A stretch of DNA of 64,000 nt from positions 558,001-622,000 of the forward strand of contig NZ_FOCL01000003.1 in NCBI RefSeq assembly GCF_900110105.1, in the 5' to 3' direction. A model generated the notes under the pieces. The model searched no databases. It was not told the DNA's origin and was given only the letters and a program-made list of their open reading frames with translations. Position numbers and translations under genes: made by a program. Shown piece after piece: positions 1-8,424 of the stretch. Each line of letters opens with the position of its first letter. Position 1 is the first letter of the stretch. This DNA is from Mucilaginibacter gossypiicola. Its GTDB lineage: Bacteria; Bacteroidota; Bacteroidia; Sphingobacteriales; Sphingobacteriaceae.

Positions 1-792
1 GATCACCTCACTGTTGTACTCATTTTGTGGTAAAAACAATCCCTCGTACGATGGGAACAGGCTGTAGGTACCGTTGCTGTTATCATTCATCAACTTTTCG
101 CAGGTAGTTGCAACTTCCTGCCAGCGGCTTTCATACAGCAGCACCCTTGCTTTTAAGGCGATAGCAGCACCTTTGGTGATCCGTCCCCTGTCGGCATCTT
201 TATAAGCGGTATTAACCGGCAAATCAGTTGTGGCGGCATCAAGCTCCTTCAGTACGAAATCAACAACCTGTGCTTTCGGGGTACGGGCAATGCTTTTTGA
301 TTGGTCAATGCTGATGTCTTTATCAAACAAAGGCACATCGCCCCACCAGGTTTCAAGCATAAAATAATGGAAAGCACGTATAAACCTTGCTTCGGCTTTC
401 ATACGGGCTTTCAACGTTGCATCCATGGCAGTTACCCTGTCTACATTCTCTAAAAAGATGTTACAGGTTTTTATACCGCTGTAATGGAAACCCCACTCCT
501 GTTTGATCCGCCCCAATGATGGGTCATAAGTACCTGCTGCAAGTGAAGCTGCACCCTGATTATCGCCACGGCCATTGTAGGCATTATCCGACGCTCCTTC
601 ATTATAGAAGAAATAGTCGTTGCTGAACATTTGCGAATAGGCTGTATTTAGCACCGCGTCGGCTTTTTCGGTGGTAGTCCAAAAATTACTGTCGGTAAAT
701 TTATTGGTTGGCGCCAGATCAAGCTTTTTACAGGCCGATAAACTGGCCAGTAACACTAAAAAGGCGGTTTTATATGTCGAATATTTTTTCAT
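1..792 (-). CDS. SusD/RagB family nutrient-binding outer membrane lipoprotein (partial, C-terminus beyond window)
   Basis: About 264 N-terminal residues are in the window; the gene runs off the left edge. The start at 792 gives MKKYSTYKTAFL followed by a lipobox (LSAC), so it should be exported, lipidated and placed on the outer membrane. The SusD pattern is visible: an aromatic-rich TPR-like stretch with NAYNGRGDNQ, KAEARFIRAFHYF and KGAAIALKARVLLYESRW. SusD proteins cap the SusC channel and bind oligosaccharides or other nutrients. It begins 12 bases after the susC stop codon and is surely cotranscribed with it. The substrate cannot be told from sequence. Confidence 0.93.
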   Translation of the reverse strand, partial: MKKYSTYKTAFLVLLASLSACKKLDLAPTNKFTDSNFWTTTEKADAVLNTAYSQMFSNDYFFYNEGASDNAYNGRGDNQGAASLAAGTYDPSLGRIKQEWGFHYSGIKTCNIFLENVDRVTAMDATLKARMKAEARFIRAFHYFMLETWWGDVPLFDKDISIDQSKSIARTPKAQVVDFVLKELDAATTDLPVNTAYKDADRGRITKGAAIALKARVLLYESRWQEVATTCEKLMNDNSNGTYSLFPSYEGLFLPQNEYNSEVI

Positions 793-803
793 GATGGATA
801 GTA

Positions 804-3800
804 TTATAGGGTTACATCTAAACCAAAACCGTAGTAAATGGGCGTTGGATAAGCGCGGGCACTGTTGGCACCACCTGCCCCCAGGTTACTGTTAAACTCT
901 GTCGATTCTGGATCGATAAACTTCACGCCCGAAAACGTAAGCAGGTTTTGGCCCGATACATAAGCCCTCAGTTTTTGTAAGCCCAATAACTTGGCCCATG
1001 CATTGGGAAGTGTATAACCTACCTGTACGTTTTTTACACGCAGGTACTTGCCATCAAATAAATACATATCTGAACCGCGCCTGAAGTTGTTTTCGTTTGA
1101 TTGACTGCCGCTGGCCGCAAGCCTCGGGAAACGCGCATCCGGGTTTTGAGGTGTCCAGAAATCAAGCTCGTGCTGATAGATAACCTGCGAATAGTTTACG
1201 TGAAAAGGCTCAACCTGCTCACCGCGGATAAACATGCTGCGTTTACCTACGCCCTGTAAAAACAGGTTAAAGTCAAATCCTTTGTAACTTACATTATAAG
1301 TAAACCCAAAAGTTAAGCGGGGGAACGGGCTACCGAAAACAAACTTGTCGTTATCATCAATTACGCCATCGCCATTAACATCCACATAACGGTTATCGCC
1401 CGGTGATACGGTTAAGCCGGTTGGTTTAGGACCGTTTTTAATATCATCCAGGTTTTGAAAATAACCATCACGTTTTAAGGCAACGTATGAGCCTATCGGC
1501 AAGCCTACGCGATTGATCACCTGCATCTCGTCATAGCTTTTCAGCTGATCGCCGCCTTCAAGATAAAGCACCTTGTTTTTGCTGTCGGCCACGTTGAAGC
1601 TAAAGGAGTGTTTAAAGTTTTGCGTAGTGAGGTAGTAGTTAACTGTTAGCTCCCAACCGTGGTTTTGTACTTTACCCGCATTGTAGCTTGGCAACCCGGC
1701 ACCAAACGTTCCCGGCACAATGGGCGGCAGCAGGATATCGCGGGTGGTTTTATTAAAATAGTCAATAGCTACAGTTAAACTGTTTTTCAGGAAACCGGCA
1801 TCAACACCTATGTTAAGTGTTGCCGCACGTTCCCAGCGCAGATCGGGATTGGCAAAGGATATGGCTGTGCCACCCACGCCCGAGTTGTTAAAACCATAAG
1901 CATTTTGGAAGGGGCCGTAAGTGCGCAGGTACTGGTAATCGCTAACGCTTTGGTTACCCAAAATACCGTATGATGCACGCAATTTCAAATCGCCGATATT
2001 GTTACGATAATTTTGCATAAAGCGCTCTTCGGTAAGGCGGTAGCCACCCGATACCGACGGGAAGAAAGCACCGCGGTTTTGAGGTGCAAATTTTGATGAA
2101 GCATCTACACGAAAATCAAACTCACCGTAATATTTATTTTGGTATGAATAGTTTGCCCTGCCAAATAACGAGTTAAGACTGGTTTCGGTAGTTCCGTTAT
2201 TAGATGCTGATGAAGTAGCCGGATCAATAATAGTACCGGTGGTTGGTGTTCCTAACTCTGGATCGGTATATTTAAGGTGGATGCTGTTTTGCTTAGCCGT
2301 GGTAGATTCGTTAGCCACGCCTACCAACACATCAACATTGTGCGATTTGTTGAAAGTTTTGGCAAACTCGGCCAGTAACTGCGTATTGGTGAACAAGGTT
2401 TTGTTATTATCATCGTTGGTGTTGCGATCTGCCCCATAAGTTCCGGATGGATAAAAATTCACCTGCTTAACGCGGGTAAACTGATGATCGGACAATAACC
2501 TGCCACCAAAAACAGCCTTCAGTTTAAAATCTTTGGTAACCGATAGTTCGGCATTTAAGTTACCCAGCAGGTTGTCATCATCATGAGTACGGTAACCACC
2601 CTGTTCCAGGATGCCCAACGGGTTAAACTCGGTCAGTACATCATTGGTGAGGTATCGACCCTGGTCGTCCTTAATTTTATAATAGGTTGGGGTACGGCCT
2701 GCATCAACAATCAAAGTTCCGGTATTGTAGGAATGTTCCCTGATCTCAGAGCGCGAGTAGGCAAGGATACTTGTGAGCTTTAACTTACCGTAGTTGCTGG
2801 TTAGGTTCATGCGGTAGTTATAGCGCCTTAAACCGTAATCAGGCCCAACAAGGTTACTGCGCTGATCGGTTACCCCGGCCGATACCAGGAACGAAGTGGT
2901 AGCATTACCGCCTGTTAAGCTCAGGTTATGGCTTTGCTGCCACGAATCTTTTAAAATAGCATCTAAAAACCATTGCTGATCGCCCTCCTGTTGAAAGTTC
3001 CTGATATCCTGCGGACTATAAATTGGCTGTAAACCGGCATTAACCATAGCCTCGTTACGTAAAATGGCATTTTCATAGCTGTGTACCGGTTTATAACCCA
3101 CATGTGGCGACTGGATACCGGCCTGTCCGTTATAATTTACGGTAGTGCGTGAGTTATTTTTACCTTTTTTAGTAGTAACCAAAATAACCCCATTAGCCGA
3201 GCGCGAACCATAAATAGCCGCTGAACCGGCATCCTTCAATACCGAAACACTTTCGATATCCAAAGGATTAAGCAGGTTGATATCGCCACCGGTAATACCG
3301 TCAATAACCACCAGAGGGGTATTATCATTAAGCGTGCTCACCCCCCTGATATTCACATTGGCATAAGCTCCGGGCTCGGAGCTTGTTTGCTGTATAATAA
3401 GGTTGGGCGATGTACCCTGCAATGCCTGGGTAAGATTGATTGAAGGTTTTGACTCGATAGCTTTGGCACTTACCTGGTCAACCGCGCCGATAACATTTGT
3501 ACGTCGCTGGGTACCGTAACCCACCACCACTACCTCGTTAAGCGAAGTACGTTCGGGGACCATCTGTACATTTATAGTAGCCTCATTACCAACAGACTGT
3601 TCCTTAGCTGCATAGCCTATAAAGTTAAATACAAGGGTACCGTTGGCATCAGGCACATCAATGGTATAATTACCATTAATATCGGTTACTGTGCCTATGG
3701 TGGTACCTTTAACCCGTACGCTTGCGCCGGGTATAACTAAGTTGTTCTCGTCCGTAACTTTACCTTTAACTTTAATGGGTTGCCTGGGACCATGATCAAT

Positions 3801-4196
3801 CCCTCCTGTATTGCTTTCAATCTCAGGCTTTTCATCAATAACTATAACATCGTCGATGATCTTATAGCTGAGATTAAAGGGCGTTAGCACCTGATCAAGT
3901 ACTTCCCTGATACTTTTGTCTTTAACCTTAAGGTTTACAACATAAGTAGGTTTAAGTACATTATCGGCGTAGGCAAATTTGATATGCTTTTCGTTCGAGA
4001 TCTTATCCAGTGCATCGGTTAGTTTGGCATTTTTGAGCTTGAGCGTAACCGATACCTCCAGAAATTTTTGCCCGAACGTGTTGTTTGCCACGGCCGTAAA
4101 GCACATGAGGCAAACCACAAAGCAGGCAAGCGAGGTAATTTTCATTAATATTAATACATGACGAATTACTCCATTTGAAAATAGAGATATATTCAT
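804..4196 (-). CDS. SusC/RagA family TonB-linked outer membrane receptor with STN domain
   Basis: 1130 residues from the chosen start (MNISLFSNG, 4196), giving a signal peptide; the frame is open to 4265 but the extra residues look unlike a leader. Order: secretin/TonB short N-terminal (STN) domain near residues 45-115, carboxypeptidase-like regulatory domain (VKGKVTDENNLVIPGAS), TonB-box-like region before VVVGYGTQ, plug, then a long beta-barrel ending in an aromatic C-terminus (YYGFGLDVTL). The STN domain is the sign of receptors that signal through FecR to an ECF sigma factor, and both are encoded just upstream. It imports a nutrient across the outer membrane together with the adjacent SusD. 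Confidence 0.95.
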   Translation of the reverse strand: MNISLFSNGVIRHVLILMKITSLACFVVCLMCFTAVANNTFGQKFLEVSVTLKLKNAKLTDALDKISNEKHIKFAYADNVLKPTYVVNLKVKDKSIREVLDQVLTPFNLSYKIIDDVIVIDEKPEIESNTGGIDHGPRQPIKVKGKVTDENNLVIPGASVRVKGTTIGTVTDINGNYTIDVPDANGTLVFNFIGYAAKEQSVGNEATINVQMVPERTSLNEVVVVGYGTQRRTNVIGAVDQVSAKAIESKPSINLTQALQGTSPNLIIQQTSSEPGAYANVNIRGVSTLNDNTPLVVIDGITGGDINLLNPLDIESVSVLKDAGSAAIYGSRSANGVILVTTKKGKNNSRTTVNYNGQAGIQSPHVGYKPVHSYENAILRNEAMVNAGLQPIYSPQDIRNFQQEGDQQWFLDAILKDSWQQSHNLSLTGGNATTSFLVSAGVTDQRSNLVGPDYGLRRYNYRMNLTSNYGKLKLTSILAYSRSEIREHSYNTGTLIVDAGRTPTYYKIKDDQGRYLTNDVLTEFNPLGILEQGGYRTHDDDNLLGNLNAELSVTKDFKLKAVFGGRLLSDHQFTRVKQVNFYPSGTYGADRNTNDDNNKTLFTNTQLLAEFAKTFNKSHNVDVLVGVANESTTAKQNSIHLKYTDPELGTPTTGTIIDPATSSASNNGTTETSLNSLFGRANYSYQNKYYGEFDFRVDASSKFAPQNRGAFFPSVSGGYRLTEERFMQNYRNNIGDLKLRASYGILGNQSVSDYQYLRTYGPFQNAYGFNNSGVGGTAISFANPDLRWERAATLNIGVDAGFLKNSLTVAIDYFNKTTRDILLPPIVPGTFGAGLPSYNAGKVQNHGWELTVNYYLTTQNFKHSFSFNVADSKNKVLYLEGGDQLKSYDEMQVINRVGLPIGSYVALKRDGYFQNLDDIKNGPKPTGLTVSPGDNRYVDVNGDGVIDDNDKFVFGSPFPRLTFGFTYNVSYKGFDFNLFLQGVGKRSMFIRGEQVEPFHVNYSQVIYQHELDFWTPQNPDARFPRLAASGSQSNENNFRRGSDMYLFDGKYLRVKNVQVGYTLPNAWAKLLGLQKLRAYVSGQNLLTFSGVKFIDPESTEFNSNLGAGGANSARAYPTPIYYGFGLDVTL

Positions 4197-4291
4197 AGAT
4201 TTGAGAAAATTAAAGTGTTTGAAATTCAAGTGCTTCGTTCTGAATTGGACCTCTAAACGCTGCACTTATTAATAACCCGGCATTTTAGTTT

Positions 4292-4322
4292 AACCCTGTC
4301 AAAATCCCTTTTGAGCAGGGTT
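4292..4322 (+). terminator. Strong stem-loop in the susC leader, T-run on plus strand
   Basis: AACCCTG-TCAAAA (4292-4304) pairs with TTTTGA-G-CAGGGTT (4309-4322) with one bulged G and a four-base loop, followed on the plus strand by TTTT. It lies between fecR and susC. The T-run is on the strand opposite to these genes, so it would stop antisense transcription; on the minus strand it is a leader hairpin without a U-tract. Confidence 0.5.
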
Positions 4323-4404
4323 TTTTAATGTATTTATGTTATCATAGCTTGCTATTTAGGTTAACTGATAATTGGTATATCTCTTTTATTAATTGGTTTT
4401 TATG

Positions 4405-5373
4405 TTAGCAACCTCGCCCTTTTAGCTGGTAAACCGTACCTTTTTGCATGGCTTTACCTTTTACCAGTTTCGATATGATCTTCATGATATTTTCCAGCGA
4501 AACATTAGTAAAATTGGCTGTAATCGAACAACGCGCCAGGTTAACATCGGCTTTTACAGTTACGTTAAAGTGGCGGTTAATGGTGTTGAGCACTTCGGGC
4601 AGCGCCGCGTTTTTAAATACCAGTTCGCCATCTTTCCAGCTGCTTAGCGCATTCACATCTACCTGTGCATTTTTTATTACGGATAGCTTATTCTTATCAA
4701 AAACAACTTCTTCGGCAGGGGTTAAAAACGTTGTTGTACTCTTCGCCTTACCCGCAGGAGTAACCACCCCTACTTTTCCGCTTAAAACATCAACCTTAAT
4801 AAAACTTTCGTTAGCGTAGGCTTTGATATTAAAGCTGGTACCTAATACCTGGGTGCGTACGTTTCCGGTATGGATGATGAAGGCTTTGGCCGGGTCATGG
4901 GCCACATCCAAAAAAGCCTCGCCTTCAAGCTTAATTTCGCGTTTTTCGCCTCTGAATGTTTCAGGATAGGTAAGCTTACTGCCTGCATTCAACCATATTT
5001 TGGAACCATCGGCAAGGGTAAAATTTATGGTTTGTCCGTTAGCAGCAACCAATTGCTTGCTGGCGATAGGATCCAAACGATCAAGCAGGGCATAACGATA
5101 ATGATAGGCTGCCATTATTGAAATACATAAACCCGCAAGAAGCGAGGCTGCAACCATCCATGTTTTGGATTTACCAGTTTTTTTCTTCTCTGCATTATCT
5201 AAAGCGGCATTGATCCTGCTATATACGCCATCGGCATTAAATTCCACATCGTCCCCGGCTTCGTTTTGTACGCTGCTGAGATCAAGCTCATCGAAATACT
5301 TATTTACAAGCTCTTCCTGCAAATGCCTGTCATTTGCACCGGATTGTTTTTTTCTGAAAGGGAACTTTGCCAT
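4405..5373 (-). CDS. FecR family anti-sigma factor
   Basis: 322 residues. The N-terminal cytoplasmic part is charged, one membrane helix lies near residues 72-92 (MVAASLLAGLCISIMAAY), then a periplasmic FecR domain (TLADGSKIWLNAGSKLTYP around residue 120) and a C-terminal DUF4974 domain (FKNAALPEVLNTINRHFNV), which resembles the STN domain and is thought to contact it. It should hold the ECF sigma factor encoded at 6594-7187 until the SusC receptor signals. It sits directly upstream of susC on the same strand, with about 208 bases between them. Confidence 0.95.
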   Translation of the reverse strand: MAKFPFRKKQSGANDRHLQEELVNKYFDELDLSSVQNEAGDDVEFNADGVYSRINAALDNAEKKKTGKSKTWMVAASLLAGLCISIMAAYHYRYALLDRLDPIASKQLVAANGQTINFTLADGSKIWLNAGSKLTYPETFRGEKREIKLEGEAFLDVAHDPAKAFIIHTGNVRTQVLGTSFNIKAYANESFIKVDVLSGKVGVVTPAGKAKSTTTFLTPAEEVVFDKNKLSVIKNAQVDVNALSSWKDGELVFKNAALPEVLNTINRHFNVTVKADVNLARCSITANFTNVSLENIMKIISKLVKGKAMQKGTVYQLKGRGC

Positions 5374-5512
5374 GGTTTATAACTGCAGGATGCAATAAAC
5401 CGGGATACCCCCCAAAGTAATTGAAAATATTTTTTCCAGGAAGCTTTATTGCCATTATTCACAGCCTATTATCATGGCCTAAAGCTTTCTGATCTTACGA
5501 TTTTTTACAGGT

Positions 5513-5542
5513 TGTCAATTGACCGCTGCCGTTCGTCAATTG
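5513..5542. promoter_or_regulatory. Two GTCAATTG repeats 21 bp apart upstream of the hydrolase gene
   Basis: GTCAATTGAC (5513-5522) is a perfect 10-bp palindrome and GTCAATTGG recurs at 5534-5542, exactly two helical turns away. They lie in the fecR/hydrolase divergent intergenic region, about 120-150 bases before the hydrolase start. An operator is inferred only from the spacing and symmetry. Confidence 0.3.
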
Positions 5543-5660
5543 GATTTCGGTATGCCTGCAACGACGGTTATCTTTGGGTATGTAAGGCTCATGGAGCCCT
5601 ATTATAACCTTCCGGGGTTCGGTTATACTGAAACAATAGAACATCTGATTTAAACAAAAG

Positions 5661-6509
5661 ATGAAAAAAAGATTTAAAACTTCGATCATAGAAAATACCT
5701 GGATCAAGGGCTTCCTGATAGTTTCGGCGTTATTAATAAGTCCTCATTTCTCCCGGGCACAGGATTTTAGCGCATATAAAAAAGCATTCTTTATTAGGGG
5801 CAAAGACACGTTACGTTACAGGATATTATATCCTGAACATTATGAACCCGGAAAGTCATACCCTTTAATCGTTTACCTTCATGGTGCAGGCTTTAGAGGG
5901 AATGATAATGAACAACAACTCGGCGGCAATAGCAAGTATTACGGAGCTGGCAAAGATTTTTTAAATGATTCGGTCCGGAAAAAATATCCTGCACTTGTAG
6001 TTTTCCCACAATGTCCTGCCGACAGCATGTGGTTCAAAATCCCTCCGTCGGCACCTTATGATACTACAGCAGCAGTTAACCATAAAATGAACACCCTGGC
6101 ACTTTCAACACCAGAGCGGATGGTAAAACTTTTAATTGACAGTTTGGCTAAACATAAAATTGCAGACAGAAAAAGAATTTACCTGGGCGGCACTTCGCTT
6201 GGCGCCTTTGGCACTTACGATTTGATAGTGCATTATCCAGACTATTTTGCGGCAGCTTTCCCTATATGCGGTCAGGCCAATGTAGTGCTATATCCAAAAA
6301 AGGCAGCTAACGTTCCGGTATGGATTTTTCACGGCGCGGCTGATGACATTATTAACCCATGGCCAGACAGGAGCCTGATAAAGGCTCTACAACAAAATGG
6401 TGCAAAAAACGCGAAATATACAGAATACCCAGGCTTAAAACATGACATTGAAGCCAGGGTATTTGCTGAACCAGACTTGTTCTCATGGCTATTTTCGTTT
6501 AAAAAATAG
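5661..6509 (+). CDS. Secreted alpha/beta hydrolase (esterase/prolyl oligopeptidase-like)
   Basis: 282 residues with an N-terminal signal segment ending near FSRAQ. The fold signals are clear: oxyanion motif YLHGAGFRG near residue 74, nucleophile elbow GGTSLGAFG with Ser179, acidic residue in HGAADDIINPW (about 228-229) and His261 in GLKHDIEA. This layout matches the PHB depolymerase/Pfam esterase-like hydrolases often named predicted peptidase or phospholipase. It is on the plus strand between fecR and the sigma gene, splitting an otherwise typical sigma-anti-sigma pair, so it may act on the same substrate taken up by SusCD. Substrate unknown. Confidence 0.85.
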   Translation: MKKRFKTSIIENTWIKGFLIVSALLISPHFSRAQDFSAYKKAFFIRGKDTLRYRILYPEHYEPGKSYPLIVYLHGAGFRGNDNEQQLGGNSKYYGAGKDFLNDSVRKKYPALVVFPQCPADSMWFKIPPSAPYDTTAAVNHKMNTLALSTPERMVKLLIDSLAKHKIADRKRIYLGGTSLGAFGTYDLIVHYPDYFAAAFPICGQANVVLYPKKAANVPVWIFHGAADDIINPWPDRSLIKALQQNGAKNAKYTEYPGLKHDIEARVFAEPDLFSWLFSFKK

Positions 6510-6593
6510 CGCAGAGCGACTTTAAAATCGACAACTTTTAACCTATCAACTGCGCTGTCTGAAAAGTGCATGCTAAAATGCGAACAATCGCAT

Positions 6594-7187
6594 TTATTTT
6601 CCGAACACATGCAGCAACAACAGCGCTACTACCGATGGCAGATAATCAGTTAAACCAGTGCGCAGATACCTCAAAGCGATAGTGATCTGATTTTCGACGG
6701 TTTTGATGGAGATGTTTAGCCGGGCGGCTATTTCTTTATTGCTGAGATATTCCTTACGGCTCAGGGTAAAGATCTGCCTGCATTTTTCGGGGAGTTGCGC
6801 TACGCCATCTTCCAGTAAATGTGCAATATCATCCTGGAACAACTTGCTATCGGCCGAATATTTTTCGACCAGTGTTTCAATCACGGTAAGATCTACAGAT
6901 GCTTTTTTGGTGCGCAGGTAAAATAACACCCTATGCCTGATCGCTACTTTGAGGTAAGCCTCGAGTGAGGTAATATTTAACTGGTTGCGCTTTGTCCACA
7001 GATCAATAAATAATTCCTGCACCAGATCTTCACAAACATCTTTATCCCTGAAAAGATTATAGGCCGCATAAAACAACTTCGACGAATATTTATGGTACAG
7101 AATTTCAAATGCCTTACGGTCATCAAGCCTTAACTGCTCCAATAACCGGGCATCAGGCCACATTTGATATTCCTTGTCGTGGAGCAT
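6594..7187 (-). CDS. ECF-type RNA polymerase sigma factor (Bacteroidota FecI/RpoE type)
   Basis: 197 residues. Region 2 is at about residues 20-90 (FEILYHKYSSKLFYAAYNLF, then the VQELFIDLW motif), and region 4 with its helix-turn-helix at about 130-180 (LPEKCRQIFTLSRKEYLSNKEIA, then SIKTVENQI). The C-terminus is hydrophobic (LPSVVALLLLHVFGK), common in Bacteroidota ECF factors. It should be controlled by the FecR protein downstream and direct transcription of the susCD genes. It converges with the hydrolase gene, with 84 bases between stops. Confidence 0.95.
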   Translation of the reverse strand: MLHDKEYQMWPDARLLEQLRLDDRKAFEILYHKYSSKLFYAAYNLFRDKDVCEDLVQELFIDLWTKRNQLNITSLEAYLKVAIRHRVLFYLRTKKASVDLTVIETLVEKYSADSKLFQDDIAHLLEDGVAQLPEKCRQIFTLSRKEYLSNKEIAARLNISIKTVENQITIALRYLRTGLTDYLPSVVALLLLHVFGK

Positions 7188-7338
7188 AAGTGGGCGGTAA
7201 AACGGTTTACTGATTGGTGGGGCATATTTACAAGAAAATTTTTAAATAAAAAAACTTTTGATATCACTCATCGGTAAACATGGCTAACCTACGATATTTT
7301 TTGTCGGTTCATTGATTCAATTGTCTTAAACAAAAAAC

Positions 7339-7359
7339 GCCTGGCAGCTATAGCCAGGC
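7339..7359 (-). terminator. Rho-independent terminator of the export/glycosyltransferase operon
   Basis: GCCTGGC (7339-7345) and GCCAGGC (7353-7359) form a 7-bp GC-rich stem; reading the minus strand it is followed by GTTTTTTG. It lies downstream of the Wza-like gene. Confidence 0.7.
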
Positions 7360-7421
7360 ATTGAAAGGTTTTAGAAGATGCTTAAAATTTATGAATGTTG
7401 TTTACGCCCCGGTAAAACTTC

Positions 7422-7550
7422 ATTGCCGTTGGTTTTAACCAACGGTATAATGAGTACCAACAAGAGGGCTTTAGCCCAAATCGACTTGCAGAATTGGGCT
7501 AAAGCCAGGGCTCTTTAGCCTTTGTCCCGTTGGTTTTAACCAACGGCAAT
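7422..7550. repeat. Long imperfect palindromic intergenic repeat (REP-like)
   Basis: The two ends are identical 20-bp palindromes, CCGTTGGTT-TT-AACCAACGG, at 7426-7445 and 7527-7546. Between them GGGCTTTAGCCCAA (about 7466-7479) pairs with TTGGGCTAAAGCC (7494-7506), so about 129 bp can fold into one cruciform with hairpin tips. It has no coding potential. The form suits a dispersed REP/MITE-like element; no second copy is present in this window. Confidence 0.7.
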
Positions 7551-7590
7551 GAATATTTTGCATTTCAAACGGCATCTTAAGAAGAGAGCA

Positions 7591-8391
7591 TTACTTTATC
7601 GTTGTTATAATAAGTGCCGAGTTAAGCAGCAGCAATATAGGCTGTATTAAAGTCGAAAAGTTCTGCAGTTTTTCGTTACGTAACGACTTCTTGTTTTGCT
7701 CAATGTAAATAACATCATTGTTTTGCATCATCATGGCCGGGCTTGATAATGAGGCCACATCACTCAAATCAAGCTCTATGATCTGCGGGTTAACAATCCC
7801 GCCACGCACAACCTTAACATGCTTTTCATTGCCTTTGTCGGTTATACCGCCGGCTTCACCGAGCATATCTATTAAGCTGGCATTATCTTTTATAAGCTGA
7901 TAATTACCGGGGCGCCTCACTTCGCCGAGTACGGTAACTTTAAGGTTGATAATCTTCACATCGATAATAGGGTTTTTGATAAGATTTTTGCCATACAGGT
8001 CCTGAATTTTATTGGCAGCCTCCAGCCTTGATAAACCATCAACCTTTACACGGCCAATTACAGGCAGTGCAACGGTACCGTCTTCGGCCACTTCATAACT
8101 TTGCCCCACAGCAGCAGCGCCGCCGCCCGATGATGAAGGGGCCGTGCCGGCACCCGTCGGGATGTCATCAACTATGTATTTAATGTTTTGCAGGTTGCGC
8201 ACCTGCAAAACATCCTGCGGTTTTATTTTGTATACCTGAGCATTACCAGTGAAGCCTGTTATAGGCGATGCCGCGTCTTTCCTTTCCAGGAAAGCCTGGT
8301 TTTGCTTGTAGGAGCATGAGCTGAAAAAACACAGCAGCAAAAACGCCATTAAAACCAACTTTAATGGCTGGGGGGAAATACATCTGATCAT
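7591..8391 (-). CDS. Wza-like polysaccharide biosynthesis/export lipoprotein
   Basis: 266 residues with a lipoprotein signal (LLLCFFSSCS), a Poly_export domain (YKIKPQDVLQVRNLQNIKYI), and an SLBB domain (VTVLGEVRRPGNYQLIKDNASLIDMLGEAGGIT), then a hydrophobic C-terminal helix (LLLLNSALIITTI). This family forms the outer membrane export channel for capsule or exopolysaccharide and works with a Wzc-type kinase. Here it ends the short operon begun by the DUF1972 glycosyltransferase, over 10 kb from the kinase gene, although both belong to the same cluster. Confidence 0.92.
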   Translation of the reverse strand: MIRCISPQPLKLVLMAFLLLCFFSSCSYKQNQAFLERKDAASPITGFTGNAQVYKIKPQDVLQVRNLQNIKYIVDDIPTGAGTAPSSSGGGAAAVGQSYEVAEDGTVALPVIGRVKVDGLSRLEAANKIQDLYGKNLIKNPIIDVKIINLKVTVLGEVRRPGNYQLIKDNASLIDMLGEAGGITDKGNEKHVKVVRGGIVNPQIIELDLSDVASLSSPAMMMQNNDVIYIEQNKKSLRNEKLQNFSTLIQPILLLLNSALIITTIK

Positions 8392-8424
8392 TTTTAAATT
8401 GGGGGAATAAAATTGAATTGTTGT

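Noticed and set aside
2239..2783. Antisense open frames inside susC
   Set aside because: They are shadows of the coding strand with no domains, starts or neighbours.
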